From contig NC_010694.1 of NCBI RefSeq assembly GCF_000026185.1, positions 930,001 through 994,000 of the forward strand: a stretch of 64,000 nucleotides of DNA, written 5' to 3'. This DNA is from Erwinia tasmaniensis Et1/99 (GTDB taxonomy: Bacteria > Pseudomonadota > Gammaproteobacteria > Enterobacterales > Enterobacteriaceae). The notes beneath the pieces are model-generated. The model was not told where the DNA came from and did no database searches. It saw only the letters and a list, made by a program, of their open reading frames with translations. This document shows positions 37,645-46,820 of the stretch, piece by piece. A program made the translations under genes and the position numbers. Each line of letters starts with the position of its first letter. The first letter of the stretch is position 1.

Positions 37645-38094
37645 ATGCCCGACGACTCCCGCTGTACCTTTACGGAAGGCAGCGTCACGCTGCCGGAAGG
37701 CTACAGCGACCGTACCGTTAACGTGCTGCTGGCCGGTGACGATGCGTCTCCCTCTCTGAATATCTCGCGCGATACGCTCCGGCCCGACGAAACGCCGGCG
37801 GACTACATTACCCGCCAGCTCGAAACGCTGTCCGGCAGCCTGAAGGGCTGGGTGCTGAAGGGGCGCGAGGCGGCGCAACTCGGTGAAGAACGGCTGCCCG
37901 GCGAGTGCGTGTCTGCCAGCTATCTGCGCGACGGCCGGCGTATCTGGCAGCGCCAGGCGGTGTTTACGCCGGGCGAAGGGCGCGTGCTGGTGTTTACCCT
38001 GGCGCAGCCGCATAAGCTTTCATCACGGGATGACGCCCTGCTGCAACGGGTGCTGGCAAGCTATCGCGCACCCATGGAAACCGGTCAGGAATAA
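37645..38094 (+). CDS. EagR-type (DUF1795) T6SS effector chaperone
   Basis: A 149-aa protein of the DcrB/DUF1795 family. Such proteins (EagR) bind the N-terminal transmembrane segments of PAAR-Rhs effectors and load them onto the T6SS spike. The core FTEGSVTLPEGYSDRTVNVL and a strand-rich C-terminal part are visible; there is no signal peptide, consistent with a cytoplasmic chaperone. It is 12 nt before the rhs gene, whose product has the predicted membrane region, supporting the pairing. Confidence 0.88.
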   Translation: MPDDSRCTFTEGSVTLPEGYSDRTVNVLLAGDDASPSLNISRDTLRPDETPADYITRQLETLSGSLKGWVLKGREAAQLGEERLPGECVSASYLRDGRRIWQRQAVFTPGEGRVLVFTLAQPHKLSSRDDALLQRVLASYRAPMETGQE

Positions 38095-38106
38095 AAGGAA
38101 CTTATT

Positions 38107-41100
38107 ATGAGTGAAGCCGCACGCGTCGGCGACGCCATCGGCCATTCCGCCGCGCTGGCCGGGATTATTAGCGGTACGCTGGTCGGCGGGCTGATTGCCG
38201 CCGCGGGGTCCGTGGCCGCCGGCGCGCTGTTCGTCGCCGGGCTGGCCTCGTCCTGTCTTGGTATCGGCGTGCTGCTGATTGGCGCGAGCCTGGCGCTGGG
38301 GTATCTCGCCGGGGAGGCGGGCACGGCGGCGCGCGACGGCATTGCCGCGGCCGGGGCGGGCAGCGTGTCGGCCTCGGGGCAGATACTGACCGGCTCGCCG
38401 GACGTGTTTATCAACGGCAAGCCGGCGGCCATCGCCACGGTCAGCCAGGCGGGCTGCGATAAGGACGGGCCGTCGATGCAGATGGCCCAGGGCTCCGACC
38501 GGGTGTTTATCAACGGCCGGCCCGCCGCGCGCGTCGGCGATAAAACCAACTGTGACGCCACGGTGATGGCCGGCTCGCCCAGCGTGCGCATCGGCGGCGG
38601 CACCGTCACCACGCTGGCGATAAAGCCCGAGGTGCCGGAGTGGGCCTACAAGGCCTCCGACCTGACGCTGCTGCTGACCGGGCTGCTCGGCGGCGCGGGC
38701 GGCGCGCTCAGCAAGGTGGGTAAGGTGGGCAAACTGCTGGGCAGGCTGCCCGGCATCAACAGGCTGGGGCAGATTGCCTGCCGCTTTGGCACGCTGATGA
38801 CCGCCGGCGCGGCGGCGGGCATTATCGCCCGCCCGGTGGATATCATCAGCGGGCAGAAGTTTCTCTCCGGCGACGACGAGCTGGACTTCGTGCTGCCGTC
38901 GCGCCTGCCGGTCGAATGGCAGCGCTACTGGCGCAGCGGCAACCCGGCAGAGGGCGTGCTGGGGCGCGGCTGGAGCCTGTTCTGGGAAAGCAGCCTGCAG
39001 CGTCACGGCGACGGGCTGGCGTGGCGCGCGCCGTCCGGCGACCTCGTCTCATTCCCGATGGTGCCGTGCGGCCATAAAACCTACTGCGAGGCGGAAAAGT
39101 GCTGGCTGATGCACAACGCCGACGGCAGCTGGCGGCTGTACGACGTCGGCGAACAGTCCTGGCACTATCCGCCGCTGGACGGGGAGCATCCCGCCCGGCT
39201 GAACATGCTGACGGACGCCGCCGGCAACGCCACCTCGCTGTTTTATGACGAGCAGGGACGGCTGGGCGAACTGGTGGACGGCGCGGGCCAGCGCCTGGGC
39301 TGCCGCTATCTGACCACCGCGGCCGGGCGGTCACGCCTGAGCGCGGTGCTGCTGCACACCCCGGACGGGGAGCGCACGCTGGTCAGCTACGCGTATGACG
39401 ACGAAGGGCAGCTTGTCACCGTGCGCAACCGCGCGGGCGAGGTCACGCGCCGCTTCACCTGGCGCGACGGGCTGATGGCCAGCCACCAGGACGCCAACGG
39501 GCTGCTGAACGAATATCAGTGGCGGGAAATTGACGGCCTGCCGCGCGTCACCGCCTGGCGACACAGCGCCGGGGAAGAGCTGGCGCTGCACTACGACTTT
39601 AACGGCGGCACGCGCCGGGCGGTGCGCGACGACGGCATGCAGGCCAGCTGGCAGCTGGACGACGACGACAGCGTGGCGCAGTTCACCGACTTCGACGGCA
39701 GCCGGCTGGCGTTCGTCTACGCGCGCGGCGAGCTGTGCGGCGTGCTGCTGCCGGGCGGCGGCCAGCGCCGGAGCGAGTGGGACCGCTACGGGCGGCTGCT
39801 GAGCGAGACCGACCCGACCGGGCGCAAAACCCTTTACCAGTACGACCGTAACGGCGACCGCCTGGTCTGCGTCACCCACCCGGACGGCGGCCGCGAGTAT
39901 CAGCAGTGGGATGACCGGGGCCGCCTGGTTAAACAGACCGACGCGGCGGAAAACAGCACGCTTTATCACTATCCGGATGAAGAAGAGAGCCTGCCGACGC
40001 GCATCACCGACGCCCTCGGCGGCGTGGCCCGGCCTGAGTGGAACGGCCGGGGGCTGCTGACGCGCTATACCGACTGCTCCGGCAGCGTCACCGCGTACGG
40101 CTATGACGTTTTTGGCCAGCTCACCGACCGCACCGATGCGGAAGGCAACGTGACCCGGTATCTCTGGGACGCCGCCGGGCGTCTGCAAACCCTGCGCCAC
40201 GCGGACGGCAGCGAGGAGCACTTCGCCTGGAACGAACGCGGGCAGCTGGCGCGCCATCAGGACCCGCTCGGCGGCGAGACGCGCTGGCGCTACAACCTGC
40301 TGGGCCAGCCGCTCAGCGTCACCGACCGCATCGACCGCACGCGCAGCTGGCACTACAGCCCGCGCGGCTGGCTGACGCGGCTGGAGAACGGCAACGGCGG
40401 CGAGTACCGGTTCAGCTACGACGCCGCCGGGCGCCTGACCGGCGAACGCCGCCCGGACAACACCGACCGCCTGTACCGCTACGGCCCGGACGGCCAGCTT
40501 GCCGAACGCCGGGAAACCAGCCCGCAGGACGGCCTTACGCCGCCGCCTCACCGCCTGCACCGCTTCCGCTATGACGAGGCGGGGCGGCTGGAATGGCGCG
40601 GCAACGACAGCGCCGAATGGCGGTATCACTACGACGCGGCGGGCAGGCTGAACGCGCTGGCGCGTACGCCGACCGCCGCCGGGGCGGCGCTGGGGATTGA
40701 GGCGGACCGCGTTGAGCTGAAGTACGACGGGGCGGGCAACCTGCCGTGCGAGCGCGGCGTGAACGGCGAGCTGGGCTACCGGTGGGACGCGCTGGCCAAC
40801 CTGCAGGCATTGACGCTGCCGCAGGGCGACGGCCTGCAGTGGCTGCACTACGGCTCCGGCCACGTCAGCGCGGTGAAATTTAACCGGCAGCTGGTCAGCG
40901 AATTTACCCGCGACCGCCTGCACCGCGAAACCGGGCGCAGCCAGGGCGCGCTGCACCAGCAGCGCCGCTACGACGCGCTGGGCAGGCGCAGCTGGCAGAG
41001 CAGCGCCTTCAGTGACGGCAGGATAACCCGGCCGGAAGAGGGCATCCTGTGGCGGGCGTTCCGCTATACCGGGCGTGGCGAGCTGGCGGGCGTCAGCGAC

Positions 41101-42414
41101 GCGCTGCGCGGCGAGGTGCACTACGGCTACGACGCCGAAGGCCGCCTGTTGCAGCACCGCGAGCTGAAGTCCGGCAGGGTGGGGGGCAGGCTGCTGTATG
41201 ACGCCGCCGACAACCTGCTGGGCGAGCAGGCCCCGCACGACGACCCGGAACAGCACCCGCCGCCGCGGCCGCTGGGCGACAACCGCCTGGCGCACTGGCG
41301 GCGGCTGTTCTACCGCTACGACGCCTGGGGCAACCTGGTCAGCCGCCGCCACGGCGTCAGCGAGCAACATTACACCTATGACGCCGACAACCGCCTGATA
41401 CGGGCCCGCGGCGTCGGCCCGCAGGGGGAGTTCAGCGCGCGGTATCACTACGACGCGCTGGGCAGGCGCACCCGCAAGGAGGTGACGTACGCAGGAAAAT
41501 CCGCGCAGACCACGCGCTTCCTGTGGCAGGGCTACCGCTTATTGCAGGAGCAGCGCGCCAACGGCACGCGCCGCACCTGGAGCTACGACCCGGAAAGCCC
41601 GTGGACGCCGCTGGCGGCCATCGAGCAGGCGGGAGAGGGGCCGGAGGCGGACATTTACTGGCTGAACAGCGACCTGAACGGCGCACCGCTGGAGGTCACT
41701 GACGCCGAGGGTAATCTGCGCTGGTCGGGACAGTACGACACCTTCGGCAGGCTGCTGGGCCAGACGGTGGCGGGTTCAGCACAACGCACGGGGCCGGTGT
41801 ACGACCAGCCGCTGCGTTATGCGGGGCAGTACCAGGACAACGAGAGCGGACTGCACTATAATCTGTTCCGCTACTACGAGCCTGAGGTGGGCAGGTTTAC
41901 CACCCAGGACCCTGTGGGGCTGGCGGGGGGGCTGAACCTGTATGCTTATGCGCCGAATCCGTATGGTTGGGTTGATCCGCTTGGTTTAACGAAATGTGGT
42001 GTTCATTATGGAGAGTTAGATCATCTTGGGCGGCCAACTGGAGTTAGAGCTCGATTAAATGCAAGTAACATAAATACGGGTTCACATGCTAATCCTGCTA
42101 TTCAACCGCCTGGATTTATTACCGGTGCTGGTTCAAACCGTGCTCGTGGGCATCTTTTAGGACGGCAGTTAGGCGGATCAGGTGATGATGTGCGAAACCT
42201 CGTTACTATTCAGCATCGCCCAGTAAATACACCTGATATGAGTAGTGTTGAGGGGCGTGTAAGGAAGGCATTGGAACGAGGTGAAACTGTTGATATGTCG
42301 GTAACACCAATATATAAAGGGCCTTCTCGAATTCCGGCTGGTATAACGATACACGCCGAAGGTAATCGTGGGTTTTTTGAAAGCCTAACTCTTCTCAATC
42401 CTCCAGGAATGTGA
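38107..42414 (+). CDS. rhs: PAAR-Rhs T6SS effector with C-terminal nuclease toxin
   Basis: A 1435-aa polymorphic toxin. The N-terminal 60 residues carry a hydrophobic pair of segments (LVGGLIAAAGSVAAGALFVA) bound by EagR, followed by the PAAR domain (about 85-175, GSDRVFINGRPAARVGDKTN). Tandem YD/Rhs repeats form the cocoon (about 250-1250). The core ends GGLNLYAYAPNPYGWVDPLG near residue 1290, the self-cleavage site. The variable tip (about 1293-1435) has RGHLLGRQLGGSG and a later VRNLVTIQ, like DNA/RNA non-specific endonucleases. The tip DNA is clearly more AT-rich than the core. Its immunity gene follows after 3 nt. Confidence 0.95.
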   Translation: MSEAARVGDAIGHSAALAGIISGTLVGGLIAAAGSVAAGALFVAGLASSCLGIGVLLIGASLALGYLAGEAGTAARDGIAAAGAGSVSASGQILTGSPDVFINGKPAAIATVSQAGCDKDGPSMQMAQGSDRVFINGRPAARVGDKTNCDATVMAGSPSVRIGGGTVTTLAIKPEVPEWAYKASDLTLLLTGLLGGAGGALSKVGKVGKLLGRLPGINRLGQIACRFGTLMTAGAAAGIIARPVDIISGQKFLSGDDELDFVLPSRLPVEWQRYWRSGNPAEGVLGRGWSLFWESSLQRHGDGLAWRAPSGDLVSFPMVPCGHKTYCEAEKCWLMHNADGSWRLYDVGEQSWHYPPLDGEHPARLNMLTDAAGNATSLFYDEQGRLGELVDGAGQRLGCRYLTTAAGRSRLSAVLLHTPDGERTLVSYAYDDEGQLVTVRNRAGEVTRRFTWRDGLMASHQDANGLLNEYQWREIDGLPRVTAWRHSAGEELALHYDFNGGTRRAVRDDGMQASWQLDDDDSVAQFTDFDGSRLAFVYARGELCGVLLPGGGQRRSEWDRYGRLLSETDPTGRKTLYQYDRNGDRLVCVTHPDGGREYQQWDDRGRLVKQTDAAENSTLYHYPDEEESLPTRITDALGGVARPEWNGRGLLTRYTDCSGSVTAYGYDVFGQLTDRTDAEGNVTRYLWDAAGRLQTLRHADGSEEHFAWNERGQLARHQDPLGGETRWRYNLLGQPLSVTDRIDRTRSWHYSPRGWLTRLENGNGGEYRFSYDAAGRLTGERRPDNTDRLYRYGPDGQLAERRETSPQDGLTPPPHRLHRFRYDEAGRLEWRGNDSAEWRYHYDAAGRLNALARTPTAAGAALGIEADRVELKYDGAGNLPCERGVNGELGYRWDALANLQALTLPQGDGLQWLHYGSGHVSAVKFNRQLVSEFTRDRLHRETGRSQGALHQQRRYDALGRRSWQSSAFSDGRITRPEEGILWRAFRYTGRGELAGVSDALRGEVHYGYDAEGRLLQHRELKSGRVGGRLLYDAADNLLGEQAPHDDPEQHPPPRPLGDNRLAHWRRLFYRYDAWGNLVSRRHGVSEQHYTYDADNRLIRARGVGPQGEFSARYHYDALGRRTRKEVTYAGKSAQTTRFLWQGYRLLQEQRANGTRRTWSYDPESPWTPLAAIEQAGEGPEADIYWLNSDLNGAPLEVTDAEGNLRWSGQYDTFGRLLGQTVAGSAQRTGPVYDQPLRYAGQYQDNESGLHYNLFRYYEPEVGRFTTQDPVGLAGGLNLYAYAPNPYGWVDPLGLTKCGVHYGELDHLGRPTGVRARLNASNINTGSHANPAIQPPGFITGAGSNRARGHLLGRQLGGSGDDVRNLVTIQHRPVNTPDMSSVEGRVRKALERGETVDMSVTPIYKGPSRIPAGITIHAEGNRGFFESLTLLNPPGM

Positions 42415-42417
42415 ACT

Positions 42418-42948
42418 ATGTCTATAGAAAGTTTGAGAAATATTTTAATTCCTCCTAACTCTCCTAACGAAACGGGAGCTGGGGAGAGCTGGCCATTTGT
42501 CGATGAAAATGTTACGTTTCCAATGGATTACGTTGAATTTATTAATATTTATGGTACAGGAAGGATTGCTGATTTTATTGCTCTTTTAAATCCTTTCACG
42601 AAAAACTTTGATCTCAATTTCTTCGAGCAGAAAAAACTAATAATTGAGGATTTTAATTATTTGATTGATGAAGACCCTAGTTATTACAAGTACAACTTAT
42701 ATCCTAAGCTTAATGGTCTTTTACCTGTGGGCATAACGGATAATGGTGATTATATATTCTGGGTGGTAACTGATTTAAAAGATAGTAACTTATGGAAAAC
42801 TGCAATCATCGCTTCCAGATCACCAGATGTAGAGTATTTTGATGAAAGTATCACTTCTTTATTGTCTGGAATACTTTTAAAAAAAATAAAGCCAGATTCT
42901 TTGCCTGATAATTTCCCCCCTAATCAAATTATATTTGATGGAATTTAA
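42418..42948 (+). CDS. SUKH/SMI1-KNR4-like immunity protein
   Basis: A 176-aa cytoplasmic protein starting 3 nt after the rhs stop. The N-terminal pattern (VTFPMDYVEFINIYGTGRIA) and the following LLPVGITDNGDYIFWVV are typical of the SMI1/KNR4 (SUKH) superfamily, a large source of immunity proteins for nuclease toxins. Position and AT-rich composition match the nuclease tip it should neutralise. It is followed by a terminator. Confidence 0.8.
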   Translation: MSIESLRNILIPPNSPNETGAGESWPFVDENVTFPMDYVEFINIYGTGRIADFIALLNPFTKNFDLNFFEQKKLIIEDFNYLIDEDPSYYKYNLYPKLNGLLPVGITDNGDYIFWVVTDLKDSNLWKTAIIASRSPDVEYFDESITSLLSGILLKKIKPDSLPDNFPPNQIIFDGI

Positions 42949-42960
42949 TTTATTAATGAT

Positions 42961-42998
42961 AAAGCCGGAAGTGATCCCACAGATCCTTCCGGCTTTTT
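42961..42998 (+). terminator. terminator of the main rhs cassette
   Basis: AAAGCCGGAAG pairs with CTTCCGGCTTTTT. The same element recurs after the other two immunity genes (44645 and, decayed, 46374), so it is part of the repeated cassette. Confidence 0.88.
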
Positions 42999-43013
42999 AC
43001 CTTCAGCCGCCCT

Positions 43014-43283
43014 TCACGCCAGCATCTCTATCATCCGCTTTTTAGCCTGCTCCAGCTCCTGCTGCTGCGCCTTCAGCTGCTGCTCCATTGCCCGCAGTCG
43101 CCTCTCTTCGCGGCTGTCGGGGATCAGCAGCAGACAGCCGTCCAGCACCGCCAGGCTTACGCCGGTTCCCACGGAAAAACCCGCCTCCGCCAGCCACTTG
43201 CCCGCAATACTGACCTGTGGCGTGTCGCGTTCGCCGCCTTTCGGGCGGTAGCCGACGGTAACGCGCCGCTGCATTTTGGACAT
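43014..43283 (-). CDS. symE: SymE family protein, copy 1
   Basis: An 89-aa protein of the SymE family (AbrB-like fold); E. coli SymE is an SOS-induced toxin made against an antisense RNA. The conserved part is RVTVGYRPKGGERDTPQVSI followed by GKWLAEAGFSVGTGVSLAVL, with a C-terminal coiled-coil-like tail rich in Gln and Glu. It lies opposite and downstream of the rhs immunity gene. Two further copies occur at 44698 and 46427, each after a toxin cassette, so it travels with the rhs repeat. Whether it is active is unknown. Confidence 0.85.
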   Translation of the reverse strand: MSKMQRRVTVGYRPKGGERDTPQVSIAGKWLAEAGFSVGTGVSLAVLDGCLLLIPDSREERRLRAMEQQLKAQQQELEQAKKRMIEMLA

Positions 43284-43424
43284 TCCCCCCCGTTCTCACA
43301 GGGTTAATCACTCTGATGAGTATTTATGACGAGGGGGGGCTGAACCCGCCGCTGCCGTAAAGAGGTCACTTACGCGGATAAAGCGCCGCAGACCACGCGC
43401 TTCCTGTGGCAGGGCTACCGCTTA

Positions 43425-44231
43425 TTGCAAGAGCAGCGCGCGAACGGCACGCGGCGGACCTGGAGCTACGACCCGGAAAGCCCGTGGACGCCGCTGGCGG
43501 CCATCGAACAGGCGGGAGAGGGGCCGGAGGCGGACATTTACTGGCTGAACAGCGACCTGAACGGCGCGCCGCTGGAGGTGACCGACGCGGAGGGTAATCT
43601 GCGCTGGTCGGGACAGTACGATACTTTTGGCAAGCTGCTGGGCCAGACGGTGGCGGGCTCGGCACAGCGCACGGGGCCGGTGTACGACCAGCCGCTGCGC
43701 TACGCCGGGCAGTACCAGGACAACGAGAGCGGACTGCACTATAATCTGTTCCGCTACTACGAGCCGGAGGTGGGCAGGTTTACCACCCAGGACCCGGTTG
43801 GGCTGGCGGGTGGGATGAACCTGTATGCGTATGCGCCGAATCCGCTTAGCTGGATCGATCCGTTGGGGCTGGCGAAGTGTTCGGCTGATGCGAGTAATGG
43901 AAAATATTCATCTAGAAATACAGCGCTTCGGGCTGCAAAAAGAGATGCTGGCATACCAATGACTCAGGCACCTACAAAAGTTGAAATGGTTAACTTAACC
44001 GATAGAAATGGCAAGCATATTCTTGGTGAAGATCATCTTCCATTAAAAACAAGAGAATATACTTTCACTAGGCCAAATAAAGAAAGTGTTGTAATCCAAG
44101 ATCATTGGCCTGGCCATATTTATGGCCCGCAAGGGACTCCGGGTAATCAGGGGCCACATATCAACATAAGACCAATAAGTGATACCCGCAACGGTAAGGT
44201 TGTTGGAACGTTGGAACACTACCCATTTTAG
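43425..44231 (+). CDS. displaced Rhs tip 2 (5'-truncated rhs with HNH/EndoVII-like toxin)
   Basis: An rhs 3' fragment that starts in the Rhs core and has no promoter, no ATG and an in-frame TGA at 43341 just before the homology (from about 43356). The first 150 codons repeat the main rhs core up to the DPLGL cleavage motif; the last 120 residues are a different toxin, beginning SSRNTALRAAKRDAGIPMTQ and containing DHWPGHIYG and GPHINIRP, resembling HNH/endonuclease-VII-type nuclease toxins. Such displaced tips can replace the current tip by recombination in the shared core. Coordinates follow the first possible TTG; it may not be translated. Confidence 0.7.
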   Translation: MQEQRANGTRRTWSYDPESPWTPLAAIEQAGEGPEADIYWLNSDLNGAPLEVTDAEGNLRWSGQYDTFGKLLGQTVAGSAQRTGPVYDQPLRYAGQYQDNESGLHYNLFRYYEPEVGRFTTQDPVGLAGGMNLYAYAPNPLSWIDPLGLAKCSADASNGKYSSRNTALRAAKRDAGIPMTQAPTKVEMVNLTDRNGKHILGEDHLPLKTREYTFTRPNKESVVIQDHWPGHIYGPQGTPGNQGPHINIRPISDTRNGKVVGTLEHYPF

Positions 44232-44240
44232 GATTAAATT

Positions 44241-44636
44241 ATGTCTCACTGGTTTGAACTGCTGGTTAATTCTCAAGCTATAAAATCCATCTATGGGGAT
44301 GAGACTCCTTCCTTGAAAGGTGTTGATGTACATAGTTTACTTCTTCACCGTGATGGGCCTAAGCTGTCAATTAAATTGAATCTGAATGAGTATCCATCGC
44401 TACCGCCTAAAAAATGGAACGTTCAGAAATTTAATACAGTACAGATTGTCCTTTCTTTTTTGGATTTGAAATCTGTAAAAATATCAGGGTGGGTTGATAC
44501 AATATATTCTGTCGATATAAATATCAATATTGAAAATGGTCTGGTTATTTTAAATATTGATGATAAAGATTTGAAATTAACAGCTGAAGCAAGTTTTTTA
44601 GATTTAGAAGCTATTACTGCTTATTCTAAGATTTAA
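44241..44636 (+). CDS. Imm50-like immunity protein
   Basis: A 131-aa protein starting 9 nt after displaced tip 2, with pattern of the Imm50 immunity family (MSHWFELLVNSQAIKSIYGD at the start, later VQIVLSFLDLKSVKISGW). It should protect against toxin tip 2. Unlike the tip it has a start codon and may be expressed independently, which would protect a cell from kin carrying tip 2. Confidence 0.7.
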   Translation: MSHWFELLVNSQAIKSIYGDETPSLKGVDVHSLLLHRDGPKLSIKLNLNEYPSLPPKKWNVQKFNTVQIVLSFLDLKSVKISGWVDTIYSVDININIENGLVILNIDDKDLKLTAEASFLDLEAITAYSKI

Positions 44637-44644
44637 ATAAATTT

Positions 44645-44682
44645 AAGCCGGAAGCGATCCCACAGATCCTTCCGGCTTTTTT
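44645..44682 (+). terminator. terminator of displaced cassette 2
   Basis: AAGCCGGAAG and CTTCCGGCTT flank a GCGATCCCACAGATC-type loop and are followed by six Ts; a copy of the element at 42961. Confidence 0.85.
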
Positions 44683-44697
44683 ACCTTCAGCCGCCCT

Positions 44698-44967
44698 TCA
44701 TGCCAGCATGGCGATCATCCGCTGCTTAGTCTGCTCCAGCTCCTGCTGCTGTGCCTTCAGCTGCTGCTCCATTGCCCGGAGCCGCATCTCTTCGCGGCTG
44801 TCGGGGATCGGCAGCAGACAGCCGTCCAGCACCGCCAGGCTTACGCCGGTTCCAACCGCAAAACCCGCCTCCGCCAGCCACTTGCCCGTGATGCTCACCT
44901 GTGGCGTGTCGCGTTCGCCGCCTTTCGGGCGGTAGCCGACGGTAACGCGCCGCTGCATTTTGGACAT
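44698..44967 (-). CDS. symE: SymE family protein, copy 2
   Basis: An 89-aa near-duplicate of the copy at 43014, differing at a handful of positions (for example SITGKWLAEAGFAVG and LLPIPDSREEMRL). I took the start at 44967 (MSKMQRRV), equivalent to copy 1, although an upstream ATG would add five residues. It lies opposite the immunity gene of cassette 2. Conservation of the reading frame in two copies suggests the protein is or was functional. Confidence 0.83.
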   Translation of the reverse strand: MSKMQRRVTVGYRPKGGERDTPQVSITGKWLAEAGFAVGTGVSLAVLDGCLLPIPDSREEMRLRAMEQQLKAQQQELEQTKQRMIAMLA

Positions 44968-45044
44968 TCCCCGTTCTGGCATGACTAATCACTTTTATGA
45001 GTATTTAGGGTAGGTGGTGCTGAACCCACCGCAGCCGTAAAGAG

Positions 45045-45857
45045 GTGACGTACGCGGATAAAGCGCCGCAGACCACGCGCTTCCTGTGGCAGGGCTACCG
45101 GCTGCTGCAGGAGCAGCGCGCCAACGGCACGCGGCGGACCTGGAGCTATGACCCGGAAAGCCCGTGGACGCCGCTGGCGGCCATTGAACAGGCGGGAGAG
45201 GGGCCGGAGGCGGACATTTACTGGCTGAACAGCGACCTGAACGGCGCGCCGCTGGAGGTGACCGACGCGGAGGGTAATCTGCGCTGGTCGGGACAGTACG
45301 ACACCTTCGGCAGGCTGCTGGGCCAGACGGTGGCGGGTTCAGCACAGCGCACGGGGCCGGTGTACGAGCAGCCGCTGCGCTACGCGGGGCAGTACCAGGA
45401 CAACGAGAACGGACTGCACTATAATCTGTTCCGTTACTACGAGCCGGAGGTTGGCAGGTTTACCACCCAGGATCCGGTGGGGCTGGCGGGTGGGCTGAAT
45501 CTGTATGCGTATGCGCCGAATCCGTATGGTTGGATCGATCCGTTAGGCTTAACAACCCAAAATGCTGAATTCAGGGCTGCGAAACAAGGTGCTGGAATCC
45601 CTAAATCCACTCAGTTTAATACTCATGCGTATGTTTATGATAATAAGTTTGAAAATAGAACAGTGTATGAATTTAATGTTGATGGTAAGAAGAAGTATAT
45701 AATAAAACATGAGGATGATAAATTCGGAAGAGGTCCTCATTTTCATGGTGCTGATGACTTAAAAGAAAACCCAATGAAGCCTGGCAAATACAATCAGTAT
45801 CCTGGTCATTACCCGGAAGATGAAAAAGGGTTTTCTAAGAAAAGGAAGAAGTGCTAA
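45045..45857 (+). CDS. displaced Rhs tip 3 (5'-truncated rhs with nuclease-like toxin)
   Basis: A third rhs 3' fragment. Homology with the core resumes just after an in-frame TGA (45021), and no ATG start is available (GTG at 45045). About 165 codons repeat the Rhs core up to the DPLGL motif. The last 100 residues are the tip, beginning NAEFRAAKQGAGIPKSTQFN and containing GRGPHFHGADD, related in pattern to tip 2 and probably a nuclease of the HNH/EndoVII type. The stop overlaps the next gene's start (TAATG). It may be a silent reservoir copy. Confidence 0.68.
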   Translation: MTYADKAPQTTRFLWQGYRLLQEQRANGTRRTWSYDPESPWTPLAAIEQAGEGPEADIYWLNSDLNGAPLEVTDAEGNLRWSGQYDTFGRLLGQTVAGSAQRTGPVYEQPLRYAGQYQDNENGLHYNLFRYYEPEVGRFTTQDPVGLAGGLNLYAYAPNPYGWIDPLGLTTQNAEFRAAKQGAGIPKSTQFNTHAYVYDNKFENRTVYEFNVDGKKKYIIKHEDDKFGRGPHFHGADDLKENPMKPGKYNQYPGHYPEDEKGFSKKRKKC

Positions 45858-46342
45858 TGAAAGAGCGTGCTGATAAAATAAATGAGCTTAAATATAAATT
45901 GCAACAAAAGAAAATACTGGAAGTTTTTTTTGAGGGTGATTCTACTAAGGATGTTGTTTTTCTTAATGAATCTGAATGCAAAGAAATAGTTAAAAAAGCA
46001 TTTAAATTGGCTTATGATCATGTAATTAAAGAAGAGATGGTAACTGACTGTCAACATGAGGCTGTATTTGATAATTATATTTCAAAGGAATATAAAAAGC
46101 TCTTCAATATGCATTTTGACGAAATAAAAAAAGACACGGTAAATGTTTTTTTCTGGACAAGTAATATTTATTGTGCGGAAGTAAATGGAGAGGTATTGCT
46201 TAAAAATCTTGATAAAATAATATCAGAGACTGGTTGTAGTGATTTGGTAATTATTAATGCAGGTTTGACCTTTGGTCTATGTTTGCTGTTTGATGAACAT
46301 AGCCTAAGTATAGCTTATTGGAATAATGTAAATATACGTTAA
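45857..46342 (+). CDS. putative immunity protein for displaced tip 3
   Basis: A 161-aa AT-rich gene whose ATG overlaps the stop of tip 3 (TAATG). No family is recognised. It has a Lys/Glu-rich N-terminus (KERADKINELKYKLQQKKIL) and a hydrophobic C-terminal segment (LVIINAGLTFGLCLLF). Its place is exactly that of the immunity genes in the other two cassettes, which is the only reason for the call. Confidence 0.6.
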   Translation: MKERADKINELKYKLQQKKILEVFFEGDSTKDVVFLNESECKEIVKKAFKLAYDHVIKEEMVTDCQHEAVFDNYISKEYKKLFNMHFDEIKKDTVNVFFWTSNIYCAEVNGEVLLKNLDKIISETGCSDLVIINAGLTFGLCLLFDEHSLSIAYWNNVNIR

Positions 46343-46373
46343 TCGCTATTTTAGATAGAAAAAAGCCTAAATT

Positions 46374-46411
46374 AAAGCTGGAAGCGATCCCCAAGATCCT
46401 TCCGGCCTTTT
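46374..46411 (+). terminator. decayed terminator of displaced cassette 3
   Basis: A third copy of the cassette terminator with changes in the stem (AAGCTGGAAG against CTTCCGGCCTT) and a short T-run, so it is probably weaker. Confidence 0.55.
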
Positions 46412-46426
46412 ACCTTCAGCCGCCCT

Positions 46427-46690
46427 TCACGCCAGCATGGCGATCATCCGCTGCTTAGCCTGCTCCAGCTCCTGCTGCTGCGCCTTCAGCTGCTGCTCCA
46501 TTGCCCGCAGCCGCCTCTCTTCGCGGCTGTCGGGGATCGGCAGCAGACAGCCGTCCAGCACCGCCAGGCTTACGCCGGTTCCCACGGAAAATCCCGCCTC
46601 CGCCAGCCACTTGCCCGTGATGCTTATCCGTGGCGTGTCGCGTTCGCCGCCCTTCGGGCGGTAGCCGACGGTAACGCGCCGCTGCTTTTC
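46427..46690 (-). pseudogene. SymE family, copy 3, 5'-truncated
   Basis: Encodes the SymE sequence from QRRVTVGYRPKGGERDTPRI to the usual end QRMIAMLA, but the N-terminal MSKM is missing and replaced by unrelated sequence with an in-frame TAA at 46691-46693, two codons before the homology. No start codon is available at the right place, so it is probably a pseudogene. Its end marks the right boundary of the repeated rhs-symE region next to the fhuA promoter. Confidence 0.75.
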
Positions 46691-46820
46691 TTACCGTTGC
46701 CTGCAATGGCCCAAAATGGGGCAGAATCGCGCTTAATTTTGTTAGCACCGATCTGTCAGAGAGGCTCGACGGCCAGGGCTTTTTTCTTGCAGAGCGCGCT
46801 TCGTTTCGCATATTATCCTG

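Noticed and set aside
39331..41448. 705-codon minus-strand ORF inside rhs
   Set aside because: Antisense shadow of the GC-rich rhs core; no ribosome-binding site and Ala/Val/Pro-rich composition.
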